From positions 62,001 through 126,000 of the forward strand of contig NZ_JAPDHV010000006.1 of the NCBI RefSeq assembly GCF_025971925.1: a stretch of 64,000 nt of DNA, read 5' to 3'. This document shows, one piece after another, positions 7,143-15,430 of this stretch (its first letter is position 1; every line of letters starts with the position of its first letter). The position numbers and the translations under genes were made by a program. This DNA is from Chryseobacterium oryctis (GTDB lineage Bacteria > Bacteroidota > Bacteroidia > Flavobacteriales > Weeksellaceae). Under the pieces are notes generated by a model, which ran no database searches, was not told the origin of the DNA, and worked only from the letters and a program-made list of their open reading frames with translations.

Positions 7143-9545
7143 ATGAAGATAAGATTAACTATCTGCCTGCTTGCATTTCTTAATTTTTATGATGCACAGG
7201 AAAATATTACATACCAAAAGCCATCTGCGGAAATTCTTAAACTTGCAGATTATGAAAGACCTCCAAGTGTTTTGATGAACAGTAAAAAAGACTGGATTGT
7301 TTTTACCTACCGACCAACCTATAAAAACTTGGAAGACCTGAATCAGCAAGAAATGAAATTAGGAGGTCTAAGAATAAATCCTGTCACCAATATTTCAAGT
7401 ACTGTTACTTATTTGAATAACCTTAAAGTGAGAAGAGTAAGTGAGAAAAACGAAATTCAGGTTAAGAATTTACCTTCAAATCCTAAAATTTCCAACACTT
7501 CATTTTCTCCGGACGAAAAAAAATTAGCTTTCACCAACACAACCAGTAAAGGTGTAGAATTATGGATTGTAGATCTTGAAAGTGCTACAGCAAAGAAAAT
7601 TACAAATGATAATTTGAATGCAAATTTAGGCTCACCTTATATTTGGTATAAAGATTCTCAGAGTTTTTTAGTTAAAGCTCTTCCACAAAACAGACCTGTA
7701 TTAATTGATTCAAGTAAAGATTTACCTACAGGACCAATAGTTTCTACATCTGACGGAAAAGTATCTCAAAATAGAACCTATCAAGATCTTCTAAAAAACC
7801 CTCAAGATGAGAAAAACTTTGAAACACTTACAAGTTCAGTAGTCTATAAAGTTGATTTAGATGGAAAACTAACCAAAATAAAAGATGCTGATTTATATTC
7901 TGGTCTAAGTTTTTCTCCGGACGGAAATTATTTAATGGCAACAACTATTAAAAAACCTTTCTCATACATTGTTCCTCTCAATAGGTTTCCGATGAGCACT
8001 ACCGTTTATGATATGAATGGAAATATTGTAAAGGTAGTGAATGAAGTTCCCCTGAACGAAATAATGCCTAAAGGATTTTCTTCTGTAAGAACAGGAAAAA
8101 GAAATATGGGGTGGAGAAGTGATAAACCTTCAACCTTGACTTATGTAGAAGCATTAGACGAAGGAGACCAGGCGAAGAATGTGGAGTATAGAGATGAAAT
8201 TTTCACTTGGGATGCACCATTTAATAATGCACCAAAATCTTTCTTCAAGACAAAACAAAGATATAATGGTATTGAATGGACAAATGACCATTATGCAATA
8301 GTAAGTGAATCTTGGTATGATACAAGAAAAGTGAAATCTTTCTTGATCGATCTTAATAACAATCAGTCTAAAGTAATTGATGACAGAAATTATCAGGATG
8401 TTTATAGCGATCCTGGGAATTTCAATACTACAAAAAATGAATACGGAAGATATGTAATTGATATAAAAGGAGAGAAAGCATATCTTATCGGAGAAGGCTT
8501 TACCAAAGATGGGCAACACCCTTTTATTGATGAAATGGATATGAAAACCCTGAATAAGAAAAGATTATATACTTCTCAATTAAAAAATGAAAAAGAAGAC
8601 ATTATAGATATTTTAAACCCAAGTAAAGGTGAAATTTTAACGGTTCAGCAATCTGCAAGTCAATATCCAAACTATTTTAAAAAGAATATTAAATCAAACA
8701 AAACAGAAGCTGTAACCAATTTTGCCAATCCTTTTGAAAGCATCAAAAATGTTTATAAAGAAGTAATTACTTACAAAAGAAATGATGGAGTTACGTTAAC
8801 GGGAACTCTTTACCTTCCGGCAAATTATGACAGAAAAGCTAAAAATGAAAAACTACCTTTACTAATTTGGGCTTATCCTACGGAATATAAAGACAAAAAT
8901 ACTGCTGGTCAAAATACTCAGAATCCAAATGATTTTACATTCCCAAATTACGGTTCTTTCGTTTATTGGGCGGCTAAAGGGTATGCCATTTTAGATGATG
9001 CGGCTTTCCCCATCATCGGTGAAGGAAAAACGGAACCGAACGATACATTTATTCCTCAATTAGTTGCTAATGCTGAAGCTGCAATAAATGCAGTAGACCA
9101 GTTAGGATATATTGATAAGACTAAAGTTGCGGTAGGAGGGCACTCTTATGGTGCATTTATGACAGCAAATCTTCTTACACATTCCAAACTTTTCGCTTGT
9201 GGAATTGCCAGAAGTGGAGCTTACAACAGAACTTTGACTCCTTTCGGATTCCAAAGTGAGCAAAGAAACTATTGGGATGTTCCTGAAGTTTACAACACAA
9301 TGTCTCCGTTCATGAATGCTGATAAAATGAAAACACCACTTTTATTAATTCATGGTGATGCAGATAACAATCCAGGAACGTTCACATTACAAACAGAAAG
9401 ATATTTCCAGGCATTGAAAAATCTTGGAGCACCTGTAAAAATGGTTCTTCTTCCAAAAGAATCACACGGTTATGCTGCCAAAGAAAATATATTACATTTA
9501 TTATGGGAACAAGACCAGTTCTTAGAGAAATGTTTAAAAAAATAA
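7143..9545 (+). CDS. Secreted S9-family prolyl oligopeptidase-like peptidase
   Basis: 800 residues: a signal peptide (MKIRLTICLLAFLNFYDAQ), an N-terminal beta-propeller region with WD-like strands (about 30-530), and a C-terminal alpha/beta hydrolase. The catalytic triad is Ser668 (GGHSYGA), Asp741 (HGDADNN) and His775 (ESHGYA). The hydrolase part resembles the plant chloroplast glutamyl endopeptidase branch (S9D), with the motif GEGKTEPNDTFIPQL, so cleavage after Glu is possible but unproven. Likely periplasmic. The gene stands alone between its own upstream gap and a strong terminator. Confidence 0.92.
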   Translation: MKIRLTICLLAFLNFYDAQENITYQKPSAEILKLADYERPPSVLMNSKKDWIVFTYRPTYKNLEDLNQQEMKLGGLRINPVTNISSTVTYLNNLKVRRVSEKNEIQVKNLPSNPKISNTSFSPDEKKLAFTNTTSKGVELWIVDLESATAKKITNDNLNANLGSPYIWYKDSQSFLVKALPQNRPVLIDSSKDLPTGPIVSTSDGKVSQNRTYQDLLKNPQDEKNFETLTSSVVYKVDLDGKLTKIKDADLYSGLSFSPDGNYLMATTIKKPFSYIVPLNRFPMSTTVYDMNGNIVKVVNEVPLNEIMPKGFSSVRTGKRNMGWRSDKPSTLTYVEALDEGDQAKNVEYRDEIFTWDAPFNNAPKSFFKTKQRYNGIEWTNDHYAIVSESWYDTRKVKSFLIDLNNNQSKVIDDRNYQDVYSDPGNFNTTKNEYGRYVIDIKGEKAYLIGEGFTKDGQHPFIDEMDMKTLNKKRLYTSQLKNEKEDIIDILNPSKGEILTVQQSASQYPNYFKKNIKSNKTEAVTNFANPFESIKNVYKEVITYKRNDGVTLTGTLYLPANYDRKAKNEKLPLLIWAYPTEYKDKNTAGQNTQNPNDFTFPNYGSFVYWAAKGYAILDDAAFPIIGEGKTEPNDTFIPQLVANAEAAINAVDQLGYIDKTKVAVGGHSYGAFMTANLLTHSKLFACGIARSGAYNRTLTPFGFQSEQRNYWDVPEVYNTMSPFMNADKMKTPLLLIHGDADNNPGTFTLQTERYFQALKNLGAPVKMVLLPKESHGYAAKENILHLLWEQDQFLEKCLKK

Positions 9546-9552
9546 ATTCATA

Positions 9553-9585
9553 AAAAAACTCGTTCAATTTTGAACGAGTTTTTTT
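9553..9585. terminator. Bidirectional terminator between S9 peptidase and HAD gene
   Basis: AAAAACTCGTTCAA and TTGAACGAGTTTTT surround a 2-nt loop core, with A and T runs on both sides. It serves both convergent genes; the HAD stop is 2 bases away. Confidence 0.88.
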
Positions 9586-9586
9586 A

Positions 9587-10276
9587 TCAAATCAAATGTT
9601 TAAGGATATCATTTATTTGAGGTAATTCAATGAATTTTTCATGTACTAAATTATTTTCAGACTGTTCATGTGCCCAAGTTACATGATATGGAATGTGCGC
9701 TGCATATCCGCCAATTTCCAAAACAGGCAAAACATCAGATTTAATGGAATTCCCCAACATCAAAAAATTTTCAGATTTGCAATCCAAATGTTTCAACAAA
9801 GTTTCGTAGTCCAAAATCTTCTTATCACTCATAATTTCTATATGATGAAAATAATTCTGTAATCCAGAGTTTTTTAATTTACGTTCCTGATCCAACAAGT
9901 CTCCTTTAGTTGCAACCACCAATCTATATTTTCCTTTTAATTGTTCTAATGTTTCAGTAACTCCGTCTAAAAGAACAATAGGTTTTTGCAAAAGTTCTTT
10001 TCCTAACTCAATAGTTTTATTTATTAATTCTAAAGACGCTGTATTTTCAGAAACCTTACTTATAGTTTCTATCATGCAAAGCATAAAACCTTTTACACCA
10101 TAACCATACAAATCTAAATTTTTCATTTCGACCTTAAACAGCTCTTGAGAAACAGAATGTTGAGGAAGATAATCTTCAAGAAGTTTACAAAATTCATGTT
10201 CTGCTTCCTGAAAGTAAGGTTCATTAATCCAAAGGGTATCGTCGGCATCAAATGCAATAGTTGTAATATTATTCAT
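9587..10276 (-). CDS. HAD-family hydrolase
   Basis: 229 residues from the preferred start; DADDTLW near residues 9-15 is HAD motif I, ATKGD near 120 is motif II, and a Lys plus the GNSIKSDV stretch supplies motifs III and IV. A helical cap sits between motifs I and II (C1 type, YjjG/phosphoglycolate-phosphatase-like). The ATG at 10276 (MNNITTIAFDADD) is preferred over one 27 bases upstream because motif I then sits at the usual distance. Divergent from the Crp-type gene. Substrate unknown. Confidence 0.85.
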   Translation of the reverse strand: MNNITTIAFDADDTLWINEPYFQEAEHEFCKLLEDYLPQHSVSQELFKVEMKNLDLYGYGVKGFMLCMIETISKVSENTASLELINKTIELGKELLQKPIVLLDGVTETLEQLKGKYRLVVATKGDLLDQERKLKNSGLQNYFHHIEIMSDKKILDYETLLKHLDCKSENFLMLGNSIKSDVLPVLEIGGYAAHIPYHVTWAHEQSENNLVHEKFIELPQINDILKHLI

Positions 10277-10353
10277 TTTAGTTTTGTAATTTTCTGCCAA
10301 CAAATTTCATTATAAAAAACAAACGGAGAAAGGACATTTGTCCCTATTGAATT

Positions 10354-10923
10354 ATGCTTAGAACCAATCAGTTATTTTTAAACTATATAGATGAACTTTA
10401 CGAAAAACAAGAACGCAAAGAAGATATTGTATTGAAAAAATTCTTGAAAGGTGAGCTGATTTTAAAACAAAATGAAATTTCTTCTAAAGTAATGCTCATT
10501 AAAGATGGTATAACAAAATGTTATTTTATTGAAAAAAACGAAAAAGAATATATCATCGAATTTTTAAGTAAAGGTGAAATTGTTGGCGAAATAGAATTGA
10601 TAAGAAATATACCATGTTTATGCAGTATTGAAGCATTGACGGAAGTCTATGTTTATGCATTATCAAAATCTTATTTTCAATCATTATTAAAAAGTGATTT
10701 GACTCTAAATAATCTCTTATTAGACGTTTTTGCAGAAAGAATTGTAAATACTTCTAGAAGGGCTTCTTATCAACAACTTTATACAACTGAACATACTTTA
10801 CAGCAGTTATTAGAATTACAATCTCAGCAAGATATTAAATTATCAAAAGAAGATATGGCTGCTTATTTGGGAATCACAGTCAGAAGCCTGAACCGAACTT
10901 TTAAAAACTTGAATAATAAATAG
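10354..10923 (+). CDS. Crp/Fnr-family transcriptional regulator
   Basis: 189 residues: cyclic-nucleotide-binding-like domain (about 20-115; KGELILKQNEISSKVMLIKDG and GEIVGEIELI strands) and a C-terminal winged helix (AYLGITVRSLNRTFKNL). Typical of Bacteroidetes Crp-type proteins without a recognisable cAMP site. It is divergent from the HAD gene and shares a 77-base gap with it. Targets are unknown. Confidence 0.87.
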   Translation: MLRTNQLFLNYIDELYEKQERKEDIVLKKFLKGELILKQNEISSKVMLIKDGITKCYFIEKNEKEYIIEFLSKGEIVGEIELIRNIPCLCSIEALTEVYVYALSKSYFQSLLKSDLTLNNLLLDVFAERIVNTSRRASYQQLYTTEHTLQQLLELQSQQDIKLSKEDMAAYLGITVRSLNRTFKNLNNK

Positions 10924-10950
10924 AAAAGCAGTCTTTTTCAGACTGCTTTT
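10924..10950. terminator. Bidirectional terminator between Crp-type and MATE genes
   Basis: AAAAGCAGTCT and AGACTGCTTTT form an 11-bp perfect stem with a short T-rich loop, placed between two convergent stop codons. Confidence 0.9.
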
Positions 10951-10954
10951 AATT

Positions 10955-12316
10955 TTATGAATTCTGCTGAATTCTTTTTGATGACATATTTAGAAACCTA
11001 AATACAAGGAAAACTGCTGAGATTGTTAATCCTAAACCTAAGGCAATCCACATTCCGAAAGCTCCCATTTTTAAAGTTACACATAAGAAATATCCTAAAG
11101 GAATCGTAAATATCCAATAAGCAATAAACGTATAAATAGAAGGGATTTTCACATCCTGTAGCCCTCTTAATGTACCTAATGCCGTAACCTGAATACCATC
11201 TGAAAGCTGGAAAAGAGCCGCGATAATCATTAATTTTGATGCTAAAGCAATTACCTCTATTTCTTCCTTCTTGGTAAAGAATGTCGGAAGAATATTTCTA
11301 CCTAAAATAAACACAATCCCGCAGATAAGCATGAAAATAAATGCTATTTTCAGGTTATTAATTCCTACTTTTCTTAATTCAACAAAGTTTTGCTCTCCCA
11401 ATTTTCGACCAATCATTACAGTGGAAGCAACACTGAAACCTACACATAAATTAAACGTGAAAGAAGCCATACTCAAAGCTATTTGGTGAGATGCGATATC
11501 ATGAGCTGAAATCAATCCGCAAATGAAAGCTGCACCAGCAAAAGCCGTTACTTCAAAAAACATTTGTAAAGCGGTTGGTAAACCTAGTTTAATCATTTTA
11601 TCAAACATTTTCTTCGAAAAAACTTCAATTTTTAAACTGAAATCTTTGATGTATTGTCTCGTTTTCTTTTCATTCAAAAGAACAAAATATAAGAAAACAA
11701 CCATGAAGATTCGGGCAATTAAACTGGCTAAAGCAGAACCTTTAACACCCATTTCAGGGAAAATCCAAAGTCCTTTAATGAAAACATAATTTAAAACAAT
11801 ATTAATTACGTTAGCTATAATTGTGGCTTTCGTTACACCAATTGTATAAGATAATCCTTCAGAAACCTCTCTCAGAGTCTGAAACGCCATAAACGGAACA
11901 ATGCTTATTGCCATAATGGTTAAGAAATCTATTGTATCTGGTATAATTTTGTCTGGTTGCCCCGATTTGTAGAGTAGAGGCATTGCTAAAAACAATAAAC
12001 CCATCAAAATAATTCCAACTGTCATATTAATAACAAATCCGTGGCTAAATACTGAATTTATGGTTTTGTGGTCTTGTTGAGAATGAGCTTCAGAAACCAA
12101 TGGTGGAATAGCAAAAGAAAAGCCTAATGCCAATACAAACATTGAGAAAAACACAGCATTTCCTAGAGATACAGAAGCCAAAGCGTCTGCTCCCAACAAT
12201 TTTCCGACAATAATATTATCGAACAAATTTACTGAGACCTGCCCAACCTGCGTAAGCATTACAGGAAGAGCCAAAGTCAAACACTCCTTAGTATAATTTT
12301 TATTTAAAAATTTCAT
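10955..12316 (-). CDS. MATE-family efflux transporter
   Basis: 453 residues with 12 predicted membrane helices in two six-helix halves. The N-terminus LTLALPVMLTQVGQVSVNLFDNIIVGKLLGADALA is the MatE signature of NorM-like Na+ or H+ driven drug exporters. Single gene with convergent neighbour downstream. Drug specificity cannot be assigned. Confidence 0.92.
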   Translation of the reverse strand: MKFLNKNYTKECLTLALPVMLTQVGQVSVNLFDNIIVGKLLGADALASVSLGNAVFFSMFVLALGFSFAIPPLVSEAHSQQDHKTINSVFSHGFVINMTVGIILMGLLFLAMPLLYKSGQPDKIIPDTIDFLTIMAISIVPFMAFQTLREVSEGLSYTIGVTKATIIANVINIVLNYVFIKGLWIFPEMGVKGSALASLIARIFMVVFLYFVLLNEKKTRQYIKDFSLKIEVFSKKMFDKMIKLGLPTALQMFFEVTAFAGAAFICGLISAHDIASHQIALSMASFTFNLCVGFSVASTVMIGRKLGEQNFVELRKVGINNLKIAFIFMLICGIVFILGRNILPTFFTKKEEIEVIALASKLMIIAALFQLSDGIQVTALGTLRGLQDVKIPSIYTFIAYWIFTIPLGYFLCVTLKMGAFGMWIALGLGLTISAVFLVFRFLNMSSKRIQQNS

Positions 12317-12345
12317 AATAGTTTAATATTCATAGATTTTGTCAA

Positions 12346-12378
12346 AAAAAAATTTGCAGTAGAGTTACTGCAAATTTT
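12346..12378. terminator. Terminator of the sigma-54 activator gene
   Basis: AAATTTGCAGTA and TACTGCAAATTT form a 12-bp stem with a 4-nt loop. On the minus strand the 3' arm is followed by a T run. It lies 28 bases after the stop of the activator gene. Confidence 0.85.
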
Positions 12379-12405
12379 TATAATTTATATTAAATAATAG
12401 TTAAA

Positions 12406-13590
12406 TTATTTCCTTACAAAACTTGCAACGTCTTCGGCAGAAACCGTAGTTCCTCCTAAAATGATTAATCTTTCAACAACGTTTCTTAATTCTCTGATAT
12501 TTCCAGTCCATGAAAGAGCTTTTAAGGCATCAATAGCCTTATCATCAAATTTTTTAGGTGCATTTCCGTGTTCATCAGCAATTAACCCAGAAAAATGCTC
12601 TACCAAAAGTTTGATATCTTCTTTTCTTTCATCAAGTGGCGGCACATAGATTTCAATCACAGAAAGTCTGTGATAAAGGTCTTCTCTGAATCGTCCAGCC
12701 TCAATTTCCGTCTGCATATTTTTGTTGGTTGCAGCAAGAACTCTTACATCAACTTTTATTTCCTTATCGCTTCCTACAGGAGAAACTTTACTTTCCTGTA
12801 AAGCTCTTAAAACTTTTGCCTGAGCAATAAGACTCATATCTCCGATTTCATCAAGAAAAATAGTCCCTCCGTTTGCTTGTTCAAACTTTCCTTGCTTATC
12901 CTTTATAGCTCCTGTAAATGAACCTTTTACGTGTCCGAATAATTCAGATTCAATTAATTCTGAAGGAATGGCAGCACAGTTTACTTCTACCATCGGACCT
13001 TTCGCACGTTCACTCTGATTGTGAATAGCATGAGCAACTAATTCTTTTCCGGCTCCGTTTGGTCCTGTAATAAGAACTCTGGCATCAGAAACTGCAACTT
13101 TCTCAATCATATCCTGAATTTTTCGCAAAGCCGCTGATTCACCAATCATTTGGTATTTCTTATTGACCTTTTTCTTTAAAGTTTTATTTTCAGTTTGAAG
13201 ATTTTTATTCTCTTTCTTTAAAGTTTCTTTAGCTAAGGCATTTTTTACGCTTGTAATCAAACGGTTGATATCGATAGGTTTAGAAATGAAGTCATAAGCA
13301 CCTTCCTTCAAACAAGATACCGCTGAATCTATGTCTGCGTGTCCTGAAATCATAATGAAAGTGGTTTCTGGTTTTAATGCTAAACTTTGTTTCAATAGTT
13401 CAGTTCCTGAAAGTTTAGGCATTTTAATATCAGAAATTACCAAGGCAAAATCTTCTTTTTCTACCTGTTTGTAACCTTCAAGTCCGTCTTCTGCGACAAC
13501 AAATTCATAGTCAGTAAGTTCATCGGAAAGAATACTGTGTAGTACTCCTGAGATTGCTTTTTCGTCTTCTACGATAAGGATTTTTTGCAT
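12406..13590 (-). CDS. Sigma-54-dependent response regulator lacking a Fis DNA-binding domain
   Basis: 394 residues: a receiver domain with phospho-acceptor Asp54 (VISDIKMP) and Lys104 (SKP), a coiled linker rich in Lys/Glu/Asn (about 118-145), and a sigma-54 AAA+ domain with Walker A at 176-183 (GPNGAGKE, an unusual variant of GESGTGKE), GAFTGA loop as GSFTGA at 223-228, Walker B FLDEIGD, and the sensor II region NIRELRNVVERL. The protein stops about 25 residues later (SFVRK), where NtrC proteins normally continue into a Fis-type helix-turn-helix. No histidine kinase gene is adjacent. It probably activates RpoN promoters from solution or with a partner. Confidence 0.9.
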   Translation of the reverse strand: MQKILIVEDEKAISGVLHSILSDELTDYEFVVAEDGLEGYKQVEKEDFALVISDIKMPKLSGTELLKQSLALKPETTFIMISGHADIDSAVSCLKEGAYDFISKPIDINRLITSVKNALAKETLKKENKNLQTENKTLKKKVNKKYQMIGESAALRKIQDMIEKVAVSDARVLITGPNGAGKELVAHAIHNQSERAKGPMVEVNCAAIPSELIESELFGHVKGSFTGAIKDKQGKFEQANGGTIFLDEIGDMSLIAQAKVLRALQESKVSPVGSDKEIKVDVRVLAATNKNMQTEIEAGRFREDLYHRLSVIEIYVPPLDERKEDIKLLVEHFSGLIADEHGNAPKKFDDKAIDALKALSWTGNIRELRNVVERLIILGGTTVSAEDVASFVRK

Positions 13591-13646
13591 AGTTGCAAAT
13601 TTAGATTTTTTGATTCAATTATTAGCAAAAACTATACCTAAATAAT

Positions 13647-14306
13647 CTATATTGTGTAATTTCTGTTTCCGAAAATTGCAGAACCTACTCTTACAGAATT
13701 AGCCCCGCATTCTATAGCAATAGGGAAGTCATCACTCATTCCCATTGATAAAGTTTCCAGTGTTGTTAGTTGATTTAATTCATCAAAAACCTTTTTTAAA
13801 GTTAAAAATTCGCTTTTAACTTGGTTTTTATCATCTGTAAAAGTTGCCATTCCCATCAAACCAGTAATTTCAACATTGGGAAATTCTCCGCTTAAATATT
13901 GTTGGAATAACTCTTTAGCTTCATTTATTTCTAGTCCAAACTTAGAATCTTCTTCGGCAATTTTTACCTGAAGTAAAACTTTAATTTTTCTATCATATTT
14001 ACCTGATTCTTTATTGATTTCAATAATTAATTTTTCCGAATCTACACTTTGAATTGTATCTATAAACTCGGCAATATATTTCACTTTATTAGTCTGCAAA
14101 TGACCAATTAAATGCCATTGTATATCTTTCGGAAGGAGAGGGAATTTCTCCATAAGTTCCTGAACTTTATTTTCGCCAAAAACTCTTTGTCCTAGTTCAT
14201 AAACCTCCTGAATTGCAGAAACAGGATGTGTTTTAGAAACAGCTACCAATTCTACATTTTCCGGCAACTGTTTTTTTATTTTGTTATAATTTTCCTGAAT
14301 GCTCAT
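13647..14306 (-). CDS. YggS/PLPBP-family pyridoxal-phosphate-binding protein
   Basis: 219 residues with a TIM-barrel fold; Lys25 in LVAVSKTHP is the PLP-binding residue, GENKVQEL and WHLIGHLQTNK are family signatures, and SMGMSDDFPIAIECGANSVR-type motif near the end binds the PLP phosphate. It is not an enzyme in known relatives; it buffers PLP and affects amino-acid homeostasis. Isolated gene. Confidence 0.95.
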   Translation of the reverse strand: MSIQENYNKIKKQLPENVELVAVSKTHPVSAIQEVYELGQRVFGENKVQELMEKFPLLPKDIQWHLIGHLQTNKVKYIAEFIDTIQSVDSEKLIIEINKESGKYDRKIKVLLQVKIAEEDSKFGLEINEAKELFQQYLSGEFPNVEITGLMGMATFTDDKNQVKSEFLTLKKVFDELNQLTTLETLSMGMSDDFPIAIECGANSVRVGSAIFGNRNYTI

Positions 14307-14366
14307 AATTGCAAATTTCTGAATTTTAAATGCAAAAAGCTAATTTATTTTAAAATTTGAAGTAAT

Positions 14367-14404
14367 AAAAAATCCATCTTAGTCTGAACAACCAAGACGG
14401 ATTC
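14367..14404 (-). terminator. Terminator of the polysaccharide deacetylase gene
   Basis: On the minus strand GAATCCGTCTT and AAGATGGATTTTTT form a stem with one mismatch and a T run, 22 bases after the deacetylase stop. Confidence 0.7.
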
Positions 14405-14425
14405 AACTTTTAAAGAATTTTATAT

Positions 14426-15292
14426 TTAATTTAGAATCTCATTGATTTTTGGATAGTCAGAAATTTTTCTAAAAACAAACCTATTCGTTTTCTGGAGCTT
14501 CTCAATGAATAAATCTAATTCATTAATAGAATCTGCATCTGTTAAATATTGGTCGTGAGTAAGAAAAACAAGATGTCTTGAAGTTTTTTCTAAGTCATTA
14601 AAGAAAATACTGTCGACTTTCTTCAGCATAGCTTGATGATTTCCCTTTAAAGACATTTTATTGGAATGTTTCCATTCCAAATCCCAACCAACAACTTTAT
14701 AACCTGCCAATTTCAGCTTATCTGCTGCTTCGGTTGAACTTTTCAGGTCTGTTACGTTAATATTTTTAAGTCTCCAAATATTTCTTCCAGGTGTTCTGGC
14801 GATTTTATCATACAATTTCAAACTGTCTTTTGCCGTATCAAAATCATGAACTACCGCATCGGGGTTTTTATAAAAATCTGTGTATTTATTATTTGCGTGT
14901 GTAAAGCTATGATTTGCCAGTTCAATAAGAGGATTTTTTCTTAAAAGTTCCAGATTATCTTTTTGCTTCTTACTTCCATATACGTGTTTTCCTACTACAA
15001 AAGCGGTTGCACATACATTTCTTTTGTTCAAAATTTTGAGAAGGTTCTCAGTCCCTTGATTGGGACCGTCATCGAAGGTAAGATATATAACTCTTTTGTC
15101 TGAAGTTACTTCTTCATCATCGATTTTGGGGACTGTTTTCGCGACGGGATGTTCTTTGCGAATCAGTTTTTCTGATTCTTTTTTGTCGTTTTTACGGTTA
15201 CAACCGTTAAATAAAATTGAAGTTGCACTCACCAATGCAAACATCCCAAGAAAAGTCTTGTTTATAGACTTTTCCGCAAAAATTTTTCTCAT
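14426..15292 (-). CDS. Polysaccharide deacetylase lipoprotein
   Basis: 288 residues. The N-terminus has a lipoprotein signal with lipobox LFNGC (Cys31). The NodB domain begins near residue 67: YLTFDDGP supplies the catalytic base and metal Asp (Asp74, Asp75), NHSFTHAN the two metal His, and a later LTHDQYL the C-terminal His motif. Members remove acetyl groups from chitin, peptidoglycan or exopolysaccharide. An envelope-anchored role is likely, substrate unknown. Confidence 0.88.
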   Translation of the reverse strand: MRKIFAEKSINKTFLGMFALVSATSILFNGCNRKNDKKESEKLIRKEHPVAKTVPKIDDEEVTSDKRVIYLTFDDGPNQGTENLLKILNKRNVCATAFVVGKHVYGSKKQKDNLELLRKNPLIELANHSFTHANNKYTDFYKNPDAVVHDFDTAKDSLKLYDKIARTPGRNIWRLKNINVTDLKSSTEAADKLKLAGYKVVGWDLEWKHSNKMSLKGNHQAMLKKVDSIFFNDLEKTSRHLVFLTHDQYLTDADSINELDLFIEKLQKTNRFVFRKISDYPKINEILN

Positions 15293-15430
15293 AAATTAAA
15301 GTGGAATTTTAGTTGTTAAAAAATGTTAAATTTTCCAATTGATTTTTAACAAATTATATGCCACATTTTCTTACTTTTTCACTTTTTAAGGATATTTTAA
15401 GGTTGATATAAAAAGATTTAAATCTTCTTG

